From Thermocatellispora tengchongensis (GTDB taxonomy: Bacteria; Actinomycetota; Actinomycetes; Streptosporangiales; Streptosporangiaceae), in contig NZ_JACHGN010000014.1 of NCBI RefSeq assembly GCF_014202315.1, positions 1 through 64,000 of the forward strand: a stretch of 64,000 nucleotides of DNA. Direction: 5' to 3'. Position numbers and translations under genes: made by a program. The notes under the pieces were generated by a model, which worked only from the letters and a program-made list of their open reading frames with translations, searched no databases and had not been told where the DNA came from. Every line of letters begins with the position of its first letter. Within the stretch, counting starts at the first letter, position 1. Shown piece by piece: positions 45,349 to 53,957 of this stretch.

Positions 45349-45433
45349 GCCTCGTCCACAGGCCGGAAAACCGCTGTCCACAGGCGCCCCGCCGACTCCT
45401 CGTACGGCCCCGCGAAAATGTAGGGTTCCAGCC

Positions 45434-47500
45434 ATGACGCGACTGCCTTACCCGCCGGCCCGCCGTGACGAGGTTCTTGACAACCTGCACGGCACGGCGG
45501 TCCCCGATCCGTACCGGTGGCTGGAGGATCCGGACGATCCGGCCACCAAGGAGTGGCTGGCCGCCCAGAGCGCTCTGCTCGACTCGGCGCTCCGCCGCCG
45601 ACCGAAATTCAAGGAGCGGATCGCCGAGCTGTTGCGGTCCGGCACGATCGGGCCGCCGGTGTGGCGCGGTGAGCGCCAGTTCTTCATGCGCCGCACCCCC
45701 GACGAGGAGCACGCGGTGCTCTACACGGTCGATCCCGGCGGCTCCGAGCGCGCGCTGATCGACCCGATGCGGCTCGACCCGTCCGGGCTCACCACGCTCG
45801 ACTCGTGGCAGCCCGACAAAGAGGGCCGCCGGCTGGCGTACCAGATCTCGGTGGGGGGCGACGAGGAGTCCAAGCTCCACGTCCTCGACGTCGCCACCGG
45901 CGAGGTGGTCGAAGGGCCGATCGACCGCTGCCGCTACTCGCCGATCGCGTGGCTGCCGGGCGGCGAGGCGTTCTACTACGTGCGCCGGCTGCCCCCGGGC
46001 GAGGTGCCCGAGGGCGAGGAGCAGTTCCACCGTCGTGTCTACCTGCACCGGGTGGGCGCCTCCGCCGAAGACGACGATGTGCTGATCTTCGGCGAGGGCC
46101 TGGAGAAGACCAACTACTACGGCGTGTCGGTCTCCCGCGACGGCCGCTGGCTGACGATCTCGGCCTCGCGCGGCACCGCGCCGCGCAACGACCTGTGGGT
46201 GGCCGACCTGTCGGCCTGCGACCCGGAGCGGCCCGAGCTGGTCACCGTGCAGCAGGACGTCGATGCCCAGACCTCGCTGAGCTTCGGCCGCGACGGCCGG
46301 CTCTACGTCTTCACCGACCGCGACGCGCCCAGGGCGCGCGTGTGCGTGACCGACCCGGCCCAGCCGGGCTACGAGCACTGGCGCGACCTGATCCCCGAGG
46401 ACCCCGAGGCGGTGCTGTCCGACTTCGCGATCCTCGACGACCTCGACCGTCCCGTCATGCTCGTCGGCTGGACCCGGCACGCGATCAGCGAGATCACCGT
46501 GCACGACCTCGTCACCGGCGAGCGCATCGGCGAGGTGCCCACGCCCGGCCTGGGCACGATCGGCGGCATCGTCGAGCATCCCGACGGCGGCCACGAGGCG
46601 TGGTTCGGCTACACCGACAACACCACCCCGCCCTCCATCCAGCGCTACGACGCCCGCACCGGCGAGACCACCCTGTGGGCGGCCTCCCCCGGCGCGGTCG
46701 AGGTGCCCGCGGTCGACACCGAGCAGGTGGTCTACCGCTCCGCCGACGGCACCGAGGTGCGCATGCTGGTCATCTCCCGCCCCGGCGCCGAGGGCCCCCG
46801 CCCCACCATCCTGTACGGCTACGGCGGCTTCGGCATCTCGATGACGCCCGGCTACTCCGCCTCGATCCTCACCTGGGTGGAGGCAGGGGGCGTCTACGCC
46901 ATCGCCCAGCTCCGCGGCGGCGGCGAGGAGGGCGAGCAGTGGCACCGCGCGGGCATGCTCGCCAACAAGCAGAACGTCTTCGACGACTTCCACGCCGCGG
47001 CCGAGCACCTCATCGCCACCGGCGTCACCACCCCCGAGATGCTCGGCATCTCCGGCGGCTCCAACGGCGGCCTCCTCGTCGGCGCGGCCCTGACCCAGCG
47101 CCCCGACCTGTACGCCGCGGTGGTCTGCAGCGCCCCCCTGCTCGACATGATCCGCTACGAGAAGTTCGGCCTGGGCGCCACCTGGAACGTCGAGTACGGC
47201 TCCGCCGAGGTCCCCGAGGAGTTCGCCTGGCTCCACGCCTACTCGCCCTACCACCACGTCCGCGAAGGCGTCGCCTACCCGGCCACCCTGTTCTCGGTGT
47301 TCCAGTCCGACACCCGCGTGCACCCGCTGCACGCCTGGAAGATGTGCGCGGCCCTCCAGCACGCCCAGTCCGCCGACCGCCCGATCCTCCTGCGCAACGA
47401 AACCGAGGTCGGCCACGGCGCCCGCGCCGTGAGCAAGTCGGTAGACCTGGCCGCCGACCAGCTCAGCTTCCTGGCCGACCACACCGGCCTCGGCGAGTGA
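45434..47500 (+). CDS. Prolyl oligopeptidase family serine peptidase (S9A)
   Basis: Protein of 688 residues that cleaves small peptides, typically after proline. The N-terminal start VLDNLHGTAVPDPYRWLED is the family hallmark. A beta-propeller occupies the middle. The C-terminal alpha/beta hydrolase has the nucleophile in GGSNGG, the aspartate in SDTRVHPLHAWKM and the histidine in VGHGAR. No signal peptide is seen, so it is cytoplasmic. Confidence 0.94.
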   Translation: MTRLPYPPARRDEVLDNLHGTAVPDPYRWLEDPDDPATKEWLAAQSALLDSALRRRPKFKERIAELLRSGTIGPPVWRGERQFFMRRTPDEEHAVLYTVDPGGSERALIDPMRLDPSGLTTLDSWQPDKEGRRLAYQISVGGDEESKLHVLDVATGEVVEGPIDRCRYSPIAWLPGGEAFYYVRRLPPGEVPEGEEQFHRRVYLHRVGASAEDDDVLIFGEGLEKTNYYGVSVSRDGRWLTISASRGTAPRNDLWVADLSACDPERPELVTVQQDVDAQTSLSFGRDGRLYVFTDRDAPRARVCVTDPAQPGYEHWRDLIPEDPEAVLSDFAILDDLDRPVMLVGWTRHAISEITVHDLVTGERIGEVPTPGLGTIGGIVEHPDGGHEAWFGYTDNTTPPSIQRYDARTGETTLWAASPGAVEVPAVDTEQVVYRSADGTEVRMLVISRPGAEGPRPTILYGYGGFGISMTPGYSASILTWVEAGGVYAIAQLRGGGEEGEQWHRAGMLANKQNVFDDFHAAAEHLIATGVTTPEMLGISGGSNGGLLVGAALTQRPDLYAAVVCSAPLLDMIRYEKFGLGATWNVEYGSAEVPEEFAWLHAYSPYHHVREGVAYPATLFSVFQSDTRVHPLHAWKMCAALQHAQSADRPILLRNETEVGHGARAVSKSVDLAADQLSFLADHTGLGE

Positions 47501-47550
47501 CCCAGCCGGCAGATCCCTCCCGATCTGCCGGCCCAAGGTCCTCACCGCCA

Positions 47551-47750
47551 GGCCCAAAAGGTCCTCGCCCGGGCCGCTTCGCGCGTCCGGCCCTACGTGC
47601 GGCTCAGGCAGCGCCACGGCCAAAAGGGCCTTGCCCACGGCGCTTCGCGCGTCCGGCCCTACGTGCGGCTCAGGCAGCGCCACGGCCAAAAGGTCCTCGC
47701 CCGGGGCGCTTCGCGCGTCCGGCGCTCCGCGCGGCTCGGGCTGTGCTCAT
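47551..47750. repeat. Three-copy 66-base tandem repeat after the S9 peptidase
   Basis: Units at 47551, 47618 and 47684 start GGCCAAAAGGTCCTCGCCC or close variants and contain GCTTCGCGCGTCCGGC. They run into the hairpin-rich core at 47747. Together they fill the 460 bases after the S9 stop, where no gene is seen. Confidence 0.8.
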
Positions 47751-47820
47751 CGGGGGGCACGGCCCCCCGAACCCCCGGTCACGAGGGGCAAGCCCCTCGT
47801 GGCTCCCCGCTGGCGCCCAC
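47747..47820 (+). repeat. Left copy of a long inverted repeat (hairpin-rich core)
   Basis: About 74 bases containing CGGGGGGCACGGCCCCCCG and CGAGGGGCAAGCCCCTCG hairpins and ending CCGCTGGCGCCCAC. The reverse complement, nearly identical, is at 49491-49564. Partial similarity extends outward through the GGTCCTCGCCC units on both sides. Confidence 0.85.
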
Positions 47821-47960
47821 CCTTACCGGAGATCGCCCACTCGCTCCCGAGCACACACCCCCACGCGCGCGGGCTCTCAGCATCCGCACATGCGCCCCAG
47901 CGGCCGACGCCCACCCGAACCCCTGATCCCAATCGGGTAGCACCACCACACCACAGGCGG

Positions 47961-48410
47961 CTAACGGGCCACAGGCCAGAATTTCGGCGGCGATATCGCA
48001 GGATCGCACACCCGTATGCGGCTTCCCACCGTCGGATCCACGCCCCGCAACATGATCAGCCGCTGCCCGTCGGCCTCCTCCAGCAGCGCCAAGGCGCTCG
48101 GCAGCCCTGCGGCGACCGTCGCGATCGCGATCCCGATACCGGCCAAGCCGGGATGCTTGTGCGAGTACTCGATTCGATGCACCCGCGAGGCGGCGACAGC
48201 CGCCACCTCACGAGGACGCTGCATCTGACGCCCGTCGTTGGTGAGCACGATGTGGAAGCCTTCGGCCGCAGCCTGCGGGTAAAGGCTTTCGTCGCGGGTG
48301 CCCGACCAGCCTGGCAGATCCAGCAAGTGGACGATCTCGTGGTTCAGGATGAAGGCGGTCAGCGCCTGGTGCAGCGGGCGGGGGACGTTCTCATCCAGCA
48401 GCGGCCTCAC
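47961..48410 (-). CDS. DUF5615 PIN-like toxin candidate
   Basis: Protein of 149 residues from a GTG after AGGGAA. It starts VRPLLDENVPRPL, with the paired acidic residues of DUF5615/Mut7-type PIN-like nucleases, and has VLTNDGRQMQRPRE in the middle. Family members pair with DUF433 genes and are proposed RNase toxins. Its start overlaps the upstream DUF433 gene by 20 bases, so the two form one operon. Lower GC and more relaxed codon use than the neighbours suggest transfer. Confidence 0.82.
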   Translation of the reverse strand: MRPLLDENVPRPLHQALTAFILNHEIVHLLDLPGWSGTRDESLYPQAAAEGFHIVLTNDGRQMQRPREVAAVAASRVHRIEYSHKHPGLAGIGIAIATVAAGLPSALALLEEADGQRLIMLRGVDPTVGSRIRVCDPAISPPKFWPVAR

Positions 48411-49041
48411 GCTGTTCCCTGGGGGGCTCGTAACTGTCGACGTAATCAGCGAAATCGGCGGCATCCAGTGCGGCCATGGCACTCACGCTCGGGTAGTAAT
48501 CGCCGATCCGCTCTGGTGGAACCCCATCTCGCAGCAGCGCCGCCACTTCGTCGTACGGCACGCGGGTGCCCTCGATCACCGGCATGCCACCCCGCACCCC
48601 CGGATCGATCGTGACATGCTCACGGGGCCGCAGCAGATCCGGGATGTGCCGGCCATCGCGGTAGAACGGGCGCAGCACGTCCACCAGCTCGTGGATGACC
48701 AGGTTGCCCCTGCGGTGGACGAGGTCGGTCGCCTGATCAGGCTCGATGAGGTAGATGGTCGAGCCGTTGGCCGCCAATCGGTAGGCCGACAAGTGCTCGC
48801 GTTCACGCAAGTCGTCGCGGAGGGTGTCGAGCGCCCTGCGGATCTTCTGCAGCGAGGCGTCGTTGCGGAGTTTCACACAGGTACGCAGCGCGATCAGGTC
48901 GCGGAAGGAGTAGAGCACCGGCCGGGTCGCGGAGATCTCTGGCACCAGTACGGCGCCGCGCTCGGTGGCCTTGCGCCAATGGGCGAGCTGGCGAAGGGTA
49001 GCCCCCGACAACGCCGCCGCCAGCTTCGGACTGTAGGACAC
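48391..49041 (-). CDS. DUF433 antitoxin candidate with N-terminal MerR-like region
   Basis: Protein of 216 residues. The N-terminal part (YSPKLAAALSGATLRQLAHWRK, then YSFRDLIALR) looks like a MerR-type DNA-binding domain. The C-terminal DUF433 domain (about 145-205) reads VTIDPGVRGGMPVIEGTRVP then YDEVAALLRDG. The DUF433-DUF5615 arrangement is typical of toxin-antitoxin-like pairs. The combined DNA-binding and antitoxin regions suggest autoregulation. The ATG has a weak ribosome site. Confidence 0.82.
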   Translation of the reverse strand: MSYSPKLAAALSGATLRQLAHWRKATERGAVLVPEISATRPVLYSFRDLIALRTCVKLRNDASLQKIRRALDTLRDDLREREHLSAYRLAANGSTIYLIEPDQATDLVHRRGNLVIHELVDVLRPFYRDGRHIPDLLRPREHVTIDPGVRGGMPVIEGTRVPYDEVAALLRDGVPPERIGDYYPSVSAMAALDAADFADYVDSYEPPREQREAAAG

Positions 49042-49490
49042 CCCGCTTCACCTCCCCCACCCTCACCTGTCCATGGTCATTGTCCCAGACATCCACGTCC
49101 TCCACGCGTCATTACTCGCTCCAATTCAGATGCCGGACCGCGGCGAACTCGACACATTCCAGAAGGGGCGGAACGAGCGGGTTGATCCCCATGCGCACGG
49201 CCATCAGGCTGTGCGCTTCACCCCTCGAAGGCCGCAGCACATCGCCCTTCCACCCCGGGCAACGGGACACCCTGGACAACGGGATTTGTCCAGATGTGTC
49301 CGGATGCGTCCCCGTTCGGGAGAAGGTGGCGGGAGGGCCTCGCGTTTCCGCTGGTCCCGGCATCCACCTCCCCCATCCCTTGAGGAAGATCCGCCGTGAC
49401 CCGGACACTTCCTGGCGACGTTGGTGATTTCGGTCATGATGCCGGGAGGATGGCCGCTCTGGGGGCAAACGGGCGGTCTTGGGTGACGTG
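49042..49490. other. Non-coding region between the DUF433 gene and the right repeat
   Basis: Several short open frames but no gene I can support. It contains GTCCAGATG/GTCCGGATG direct repeats near 49288-49310 and, at 49325-49354, a 30-base element that recurs at 57088-57117. Confidence 0.4.
49325..49354 (+). repeat. Dispersed 30-base element, copy 1
   Basis: GGCGGGAGGGCCTCGCGTTT and flanks match 27 of 30 bases with 57088-57117. Function unknown. Confidence 0.55.
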
Positions 49491-49564
49491 GGCGCCAGCG
49501 GGGAGCCACGAGGGGCTTGCCCCTCGTGGCCGGGGGTTCGGGGGGCCGTGCCCCCCGATGGGCG
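49491..49564 (-). repeat. Right copy of the long inverted repeat
   Basis: Reverse complement of 47747-47820 with only a few differences, carrying the same two hairpins. It is followed by two partial units ending in GCGAGGACCTTT (49565-49665) that correspond to the 66-base repeats on the left. Confidence 0.85.
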
Positions 49565-49782
49565 CTGCCCGAGCCGCGCGGAGCGCCACGGGCGAGGACC
49601 TTTGAGCACTGCCCGAGCCGCGCACAGCGCCGGACGCGCGGAGCGCCACGGGCGAGGACCTTTTCAGCCCTGGGGTGGCCCGAGCCGGCGGGGCGTGGAC
49701 CTTGGCGGTGCGGGCCGAGGGGCGCTTCGAATGTTCCCGCCTGGGTCTGAGGTCGGGGTCGTACCAACTCTGAGCAGGGCTT

Positions 49783-49798
49783 TCAACCAGATGGTTGA
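49783..49798. promoter_or_regulatory. Operator TCAACC-AGAT-GGTTGA of the arsR-type operon
   Basis: Perfect inverted repeat overlapping the -35 box TTGACG (49795-49800). It shares the TCAAC/GTTGA core with the site at 49827. Confidence 0.6.
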
Positions 49799-49824
49799 CG
49801 GATGGGCAGGCCGCGTTCTAGAGT
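49795..49824 (+). promoter_or_regulatory. Promoter of the arsR-type operon
   Basis: TTGACG, an 18-base spacer and TAGAGT, about 35 bases before the ATG. Flanked by two palindromic operators. Confidence 0.65.
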
Positions 49825-49826
49825 CG

Positions 49827-49846
49827 TTTCAACCAAGGAGTTGAAA
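49827..49846. promoter_or_regulatory. Operator TTTCAAC-N6-GTTGAAA over the transcript start
   Basis: Perfect 7-base arms directly downstream of the -10 box. A repressor bound here and at 49783 would bracket the promoter. Confidence 0.6.
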
Positions 49847-49858
49847 AGAGGGGGATGG

Positions 49859-50254
49859 ATGACACCGGACGCGCTGTCCCGAGTCTTCGCCGCCCTCGCG
49901 GACCCGACGCGGCGGGACATGGTGGCCCGGCTCTCGGAGGGCGATGCGACCGTGAGCCAGCTCGCCGAGCCGTACCGGATGTCGTTGCAGGCCGTCTACA
50001 AGCACTTGCGGGTGCTTGAGGAGGCCGGGATCGTCAGCCGGCCGCCAGGGCCGCAGCCACGGTCCGTGCGCCTGGAGATCCAGGCCCTCGACCTGATGGA
50101 CACCTGGATCGAGCGCTACCGGAGCCGGGCCGAGCAGCGCTACCGACGACTTGACGCCGTCCTCGCGGCGATGAACGGAGACGAACATGAACAAGATCAC
50201 AGAGACGGTCATCGAAGCCGACCCGAAGGTGCCGGTCATCCGGACGGCCCGTGA
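49859..50254 (+). CDS. ArsR-family transcriptional regulator
   Basis: Winged-helix repressor of 131 residues of the non-metal ArsR subgroup paired with SRPBCC genes. The HTH reads ALADPTRRDMVARLSEGDATVSQLA and the recognition helix region YRMSLQAVYKHLRVLEEAGIV. No metal-binding cysteines are seen. The ATG follows AGAGGGGG. It heads an operon with an SRPBCC protein and a TIGR03086-type protein, whose genes overlap it and each other. Two TCAAC palindromes around the promoter suggest autorepression. Confidence 0.92.
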   Translation: MTPDALSRVFAALADPTRRDMVARLSEGDATVSQLAEPYRMSLQAVYKHLRVLEEAGIVSRPPGPQPRSVRLEIQALDLMDTWIERYRSRAEQRYRRLDAVLAAMNGDEHEQDHRDGHRSRPEGAGHPDGP

Positions 50255-50669
50255 CTTCGCGGCGACGCCCGAGCAACTCTTCCGCGCCCACACCGATCCC
50301 GCGCTGTTCGCCCAGTGGGTTGGTCCCGACGGCACGTCCACGCGGATCGAGCGCTGGGACGCGTCCACCGGCGGCAGTTGGCGGTACGTCTCGGTGCACG
50401 AAGGCACGGAGTACGGGTTCCACGGCTGTTTCCACGAGGTACGGCCGGACCGTATCGTGCAGACCTTCACGTTCGACGGCGATCCCGACGGGGTCGCGCT
50501 GGAGACGATGTGGTTCGAGGACCTGGGCGACGGCCGTACGCGGCTGCGGACGCAGTCGCTGGTGGACAGCTTCGAAAGCCGCGACGCGTGGCTGCGCAGC
50601 GGTATGGAGGTCGGTGTCAACGACGGGTACGCGAAGCTGGAAAGGCTGATCGCCGATGGCGCTGTCTGA
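50187..50669 (+). CDS. SRPBCC (AHSA1-like) protein
   Basis: Protein of 160 residues with the hydrophobic-pocket START/AHSA1 fold: TARDFAATPEQLFRAHTDPALFAQWVGP at the N-terminus and GGSWRYV and YGFHGCFHEV in the sheet. Such proteins bind small hydrophobic ligands, and they often follow ArsR genes of this type. The start overlaps the end of the arsR-type gene by 68 bases in another frame. Confidence 0.9.
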   Translation: MNKITETVIEADPKVPVIRTARDFAATPEQLFRAHTDPALFAQWVGPDGTSTRIERWDASTGGSWRYVSVHEGTEYGFHGCFHEVRPDRIVQTFTFDGDPDGVALETMWFEDLGDGRTRLRTQSLVDSFESRDAWLRSGMEVGVNDGYAKLERLIADGAV

Positions 50670-51228
50670 CCACCCGGCCGAGCGGCACCGGCAGGTCGCC
50701 GGGCTGTTCACCGACCGGGTCCGCGGCACCCGATCCTGGGACGCGCCGTCCCCGGTCGCCGGCTGGGCCGCCCGCGACGTCGTGCGGCACCTGACCGAGT
50801 GGTTCCCCGGGTTTCTCGCCTCCAGCGCCGGCATCGAACTGCCCCGCGGGCCGTCGGTGGACGAGAACCCGGTCAGCGCGTGGCAGGTTCACTGCGACGG
50901 CGTGCAGGCGGTGCTGGACGATCCGGAGACGGCGCACCGGGAGCTCACCAACCCGCACATCGGCCGCCTGCCTCTGGCGACCGCGATCGACCGGTTCTAC
51001 ACCGCCGACGTGTTCATGCACACCTGGGATCTTTCCCGGGCCACCGGCCAGGACGACCGGCTGGACCCTGACTTCTGCGCCCAGCTCCTCGGCGGGATGG
51101 AGCAGATGGAGCAGGTCCTCCGCTCTTCGGGCCAGTACGGCGCCCGGGTCGAGGTGCCCGACGGTTCGGACGCCCAGACCAGACTGCTGGGTTTCATCGG
51201 CCGCGACCCGTTCTGGCCGGGGCGGTGA
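50656..51228 (+). CDS. TIGR03086-family (DinB/mycothiol-maleylpyruvate isomerase-like) protein
   Basis: Protein of 190 residues with a four-helix-bundle metal-binding fold. SPVAGWAARDVVRHLTEW and DVFMHTWDLSRATG carry the histidines of the family. It may be a mycothiol-dependent transferase; the substrate is unknown. It overlaps the SRPBCC gene by 14 bases and completes the operon. Confidence 0.88.
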   Translation: MALSDHPAERHRQVAGLFTDRVRGTRSWDAPSPVAGWAARDVVRHLTEWFPGFLASSAGIELPRGPSVDENPVSAWQVHCDGVQAVLDDPETAHRELTNPHIGRLPLATAIDRFYTADVFMHTWDLSRATGQDDRLDPDFCAQLLGGMEQMEQVLRSSGQYGARVEVPDGSDAQTRLLGFIGRDPFWPGR

Positions 51229-51361
51229 GCCGCAGCACACCGCGGTTCTGGTGAACGCGGGGTGGAAGGGGCGGCGACCGCCGGCCTTCCATCCCGTGTT
51301 GGGCGCGCGAGTCCGAGCCGTCAGCCGTCAGCCCCGGCCCTGCCCGGGCCCCTCGGGCCTT

Positions 51362-52210
51362 TCAGCGGGGGAAGATGATGGTCTTGTGGCCGTCCAGCAG
51401 GATGCGCTGTTCGGCGTGCCAGCGGACGGCGCGGGCCAGTGCCTGGCACTCCAGGTCGCGGCCGATGGCGGCGAGGTCTTCGGGTGAGTGGGTGTGGTTG
51501 ACCCGGGCGACCTCCTGCTCGATGATCGGGCCCTCGTCGAGCACCGGGGTCACGTAGTGCGCGGTGGCGCCGATCAGCTTCACGCCGCGGGAGAACGCCT
51601 GGTGGTAGGGCTTGGCGCCCTTGAACGACGGCAGGAACGAGTGGTGGATGTTGATCACCCGGCCGGCCAGCTTGCCGCACAGGTCCTCCGAGAGCACCTG
51701 CATGTAGCGGGCGAGCACCACCAGGTCGGCCTGGTAGTGCTCGACCAGGGTGAGCACCTCGGCCTCCTGCCGGGGCTTGGTCTCGGGCGTGACCGGCAGG
51801 TGGTGGTAGTCGATCCCGTACGACTGCGTCAGCGGGCGCAGATCGGGATGGTTGGACGCCACCGCGACGATCTCGATGTCGAGCAGGCCGGAGCGTACGC
51901 GGAACAGCAGGTCGTTCAGGCAGTGGCCGAGCTTGCTCACCATGACCAGCACCCGGGGGCGTACGGCCAGGTCGCGGAGTTTGAACTCCATGCCGAAGTC
52001 GGGCGCCAGCGCCGCGAACGCCGCGTGCAGCTCGTCGGCGGGCAGGTCGGAGAGGAACTGCACCCGCATGAAGAAGCGCTCGGCGACCCGGTCGCCGAAC
52101 TGCTGGCTCTCGGTGATGTTGCACCCTCGTGCCGCCAGCAGCCCCGAGACGGCCGCGACCACGCCCGGCCGATCCGGGCAGGACAGCGTCAGGACGTACT
52201 CCGCACTCAC
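51362..52210 (-). CDS. purU: Formyltetrahydrofolate deformylase
   Basis: Hydrolyses 10-formyltetrahydrofolate to formate and tetrahydrofolate, balancing one-carbon units. From the GTG (VSAEYVLTLS) it has 282 residues, close to the E. coli enzyme. An N-terminal ACT domain (LSCPDRPGVVAAVSGLLA) is followed by the formyltransferase domain with the active-site motif NIHHSFLPSFKG, then IGATAHYVT and LDEGPII with the catalytic aspartate. An ATG ten codons upstream is the alternative start. Confidence 0.95.
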   Translation of the reverse strand: MSAEYVLTLSCPDRPGVVAAVSGLLAARGCNITESQQFGDRVAERFFMRVQFLSDLPADELHAAFAALAPDFGMEFKLRDLAVRPRVLVMVSKLGHCLNDLLFRVRSGLLDIEIVAVASNHPDLRPLTQSYGIDYHHLPVTPETKPRQEAEVLTLVEHYQADLVVLARYMQVLSEDLCGKLAGRVINIHHSFLPSFKGAKPYHQAFSRGVKLIGATAHYVTPVLDEGPIIEQEVARVNHTHSPEDLAAIGRDLECQALARAVRWHAEQRILLDGHKTIIFPR

Positions 52211-52384
52211 CTGTGGGCTCCATTCGTTTCGCGCACGCACAGCGCAGGGTACATGGCCGGGCGACCCGCCGGTTCCCTGATCGCCGCAACTGCCTCAGCG
52301 GTCACACCGGCCCGGCGGTCACCGGGACCACCCTGGGTAGATATTTCTGCATAAATCATCTCTATCCGGGCAGAGCTGCGATGC

Positions 52385-53320
52385 ATGACCACCACGCTGG
52401 TGACGCTCGCATGCCTGTTCGCCTTCGTCACCGGCATCAACGACGGCGGCGCCGTCCTGGGGACGGGCCTGAAGGTGCCGAGCGTACGGCCCCTGTTCGG
52501 GCTGCTCGCGCTGATGCTGGCGGTCGCGGTCGTGCCCATGATCACCTCCCGGGTCGCGCTGACGTTCACCACCCGGCTGACCCCGCTCACCGGCACGCTG
52601 GGCCGGCTTGCCATGATCGTCGCGGTCGTGGCCGCCCTGACGGTGGTGATCGCGCTGAGCGTGCGCGGCCGGCCCACCAGCCTCACGCTGGCCATCGTCG
52701 GCGCGGTCACCGGCGCCGGGCTCGGCTTCGGGCTGCCGATCTCGCCGGGCGCGGTGGCGTTCGTGCTGGTGGTCGGGCTGGCCGCGCCGTTCGCCGGCGC
52801 GTTCGTCGCCACGGTGACCAGCGGCCTGCTGGTCACCCTGACCACCACCCGGGCGCTGCCGGGCTGGCACCGTGCCGGGTTCGCGGTCCAGTGCCTGGCC
52901 TACGCGGCCAACGACGGGCAGAAGATGCTCGCGGTGTTCATGGTCGCGCTCGGCTTCTCCGGCGCGCCGCCGGAGATCTGCGCGCTGACCGCGGTGCTGT
53001 TCGGCCTCGGCGCCCTGTACGGCCTGCCGCGCGCGGGCCGCACGCTGATCCGGGAACTGCTCGCCTCCCGCCCCCTGCACTCGGTCTCCGCCGAGCTGGC
53101 CAGCGGCGCGACCGTGATCGGCTGCGCGGCGGCGGGCGCGCCGGTCAGCATGACCCAGGCCATCGCCGGCGGCATGATCGGCGCCGGTGTGTTCGAAAGC
53201 AGCCGCCGGGTGCGCTGGCAGGCGGCGATGAAAATCGTCATAGCCTGGATGGTGACGCTGCCGGTGAGCGGCCTGCTCGCAGGGGTGGCGGCCCTCGTGG
53301 TGAAGGGGGTGGCCGCGTGA
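52385..53320 (+). CDS. Inorganic phosphate transporter (PiT family)
   Basis: Membrane protein of 311 residues with about nine hydrophobic segments. The PiT signature occurs twice, as GINDGGA near the N-terminus and AANDGQK in the second half. It takes up phosphate (or metal phosphate) with protons. It is shorter than E. coli PitA, as is usual in actinobacteria. It overlaps the DUF47 gene by four bases (GTGA), so the two are translationally coupled. Confidence 0.92.
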   Translation: MTTTLVTLACLFAFVTGINDGGAVLGTGLKVPSVRPLFGLLALMLAVAVVPMITSRVALTFTTRLTPLTGTLGRLAMIVAVVAALTVVIALSVRGRPTSLTLAIVGAVTGAGLGFGLPISPGAVAFVLVVGLAAPFAGAFVATVTSGLLVTLTTTRALPGWHRAGFAVQCLAYAANDGQKMLAVFMVALGFSGAPPEICALTAVLFGLGALYGLPRAGRTLIRELLASRPLHSVSAELASGATVIGCAAAGAPVSMTQAIAGGMIGAGVFESSRRVRWQAAMKIVIAWMVTLPVSGLLAGVAALVVKGVAA

Positions 53321-53949
53321 AGCGACTGCGGCGCGTGCTGAGCATGATGAACGGCCGGATGGACCCCGCCCTGACCGACGCGCTGCTCGGCCAGCTCTCG
53401 GCGACCCGAGACGGCGCCTGGCTCGCCATGGCGATGATCGGCGGCGAGGTGGACCGGACGAGCGCGCACGAGAAGATGCGCGTCATCGAGCACCGGGGCG
53501 ACCAGTGGCGGGCGCGGCTCGTCGGGGAGCTGTCCGGCGCGCTGGTCACACCCATCGACCGTGAGGACCTGTTCCGCCTGTCCCGCTCGATCGATGACAT
53601 CCTGGACTCCCTGCGCGACTTCGTCCGCGAGTCGTACCTGTACCGTGTGCCCGGCCAGCGCCGCTTCGCCCCGATGCTCGACCAGATCATCACCGGAATC
53701 GAGGCCCTGGAGACCTCCGTACGCGACCTGGCCGCGAGCGCGAGCGCGGCCGGGCACGACGCGCTGGAGGCGAAGAAGATCGGCGGCAACATCCAGCGGA
53801 TGTACCAGTACGAGATCGCCCGTATCTTCGCCGACGAGGTGACGTCGCAGGCGATGAAGGAACGCGAGCTGGTACGCCGGCTGGAGATCGTGGCGGTCGC
53901 GATCAGCGACGCGGCCGACGCCATCGCCGACGGGGCCATGAAACGGTGA
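53317..53949 (+). CDS. DUF47 (PhoU-like) phosphate transport regulator
   Basis: All-helical protein of 210 residues. EHRGDQWRARLVGEL and FRLSRSIDDILDSLRDFVRE carry the acidic metal-binding motifs of PhoU-like bundles. Such proteins are thought to regulate the Pit transporter encoded just upstream. Starts at a GTG overlapping the transporter stop. Confidence 0.92.
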   Translation: MKRLRRVLSMMNGRMDPALTDALLGQLSATRDGAWLAMAMIGGEVDRTSAHEKMRVIEHRGDQWRARLVGELSGALVTPIDREDLFRLSRSIDDILDSLRDFVRESYLYRVPGQRRFAPMLDQIITGIEALETSVRDLAASASAAGHDALEAKKIGGNIQRMYQYEIARIFADEVTSQAMKERELVRRLEIVAVAISDAADAIADGAMKR

Positions 53950-53957
53950 GGAGTGAC

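Noticed and set aside
45299-45382. Replication origin from DnaA-like words
   Set aside because: Only two or three imperfect words, and dnaA, dnaN or gyr genes are not nearby.
47551-47750. CRISPR-like or coding repeat after the S9 peptidase
   Set aside because: Contiguous 66-base tandem copies with no spacers and no supported frame; better described as part of the inverted-repeat element.
49112-49609. Minus-strand frame running through the right inverted repeat
   Set aside because: Made of repeat sequence, without ribosome site or similarity.
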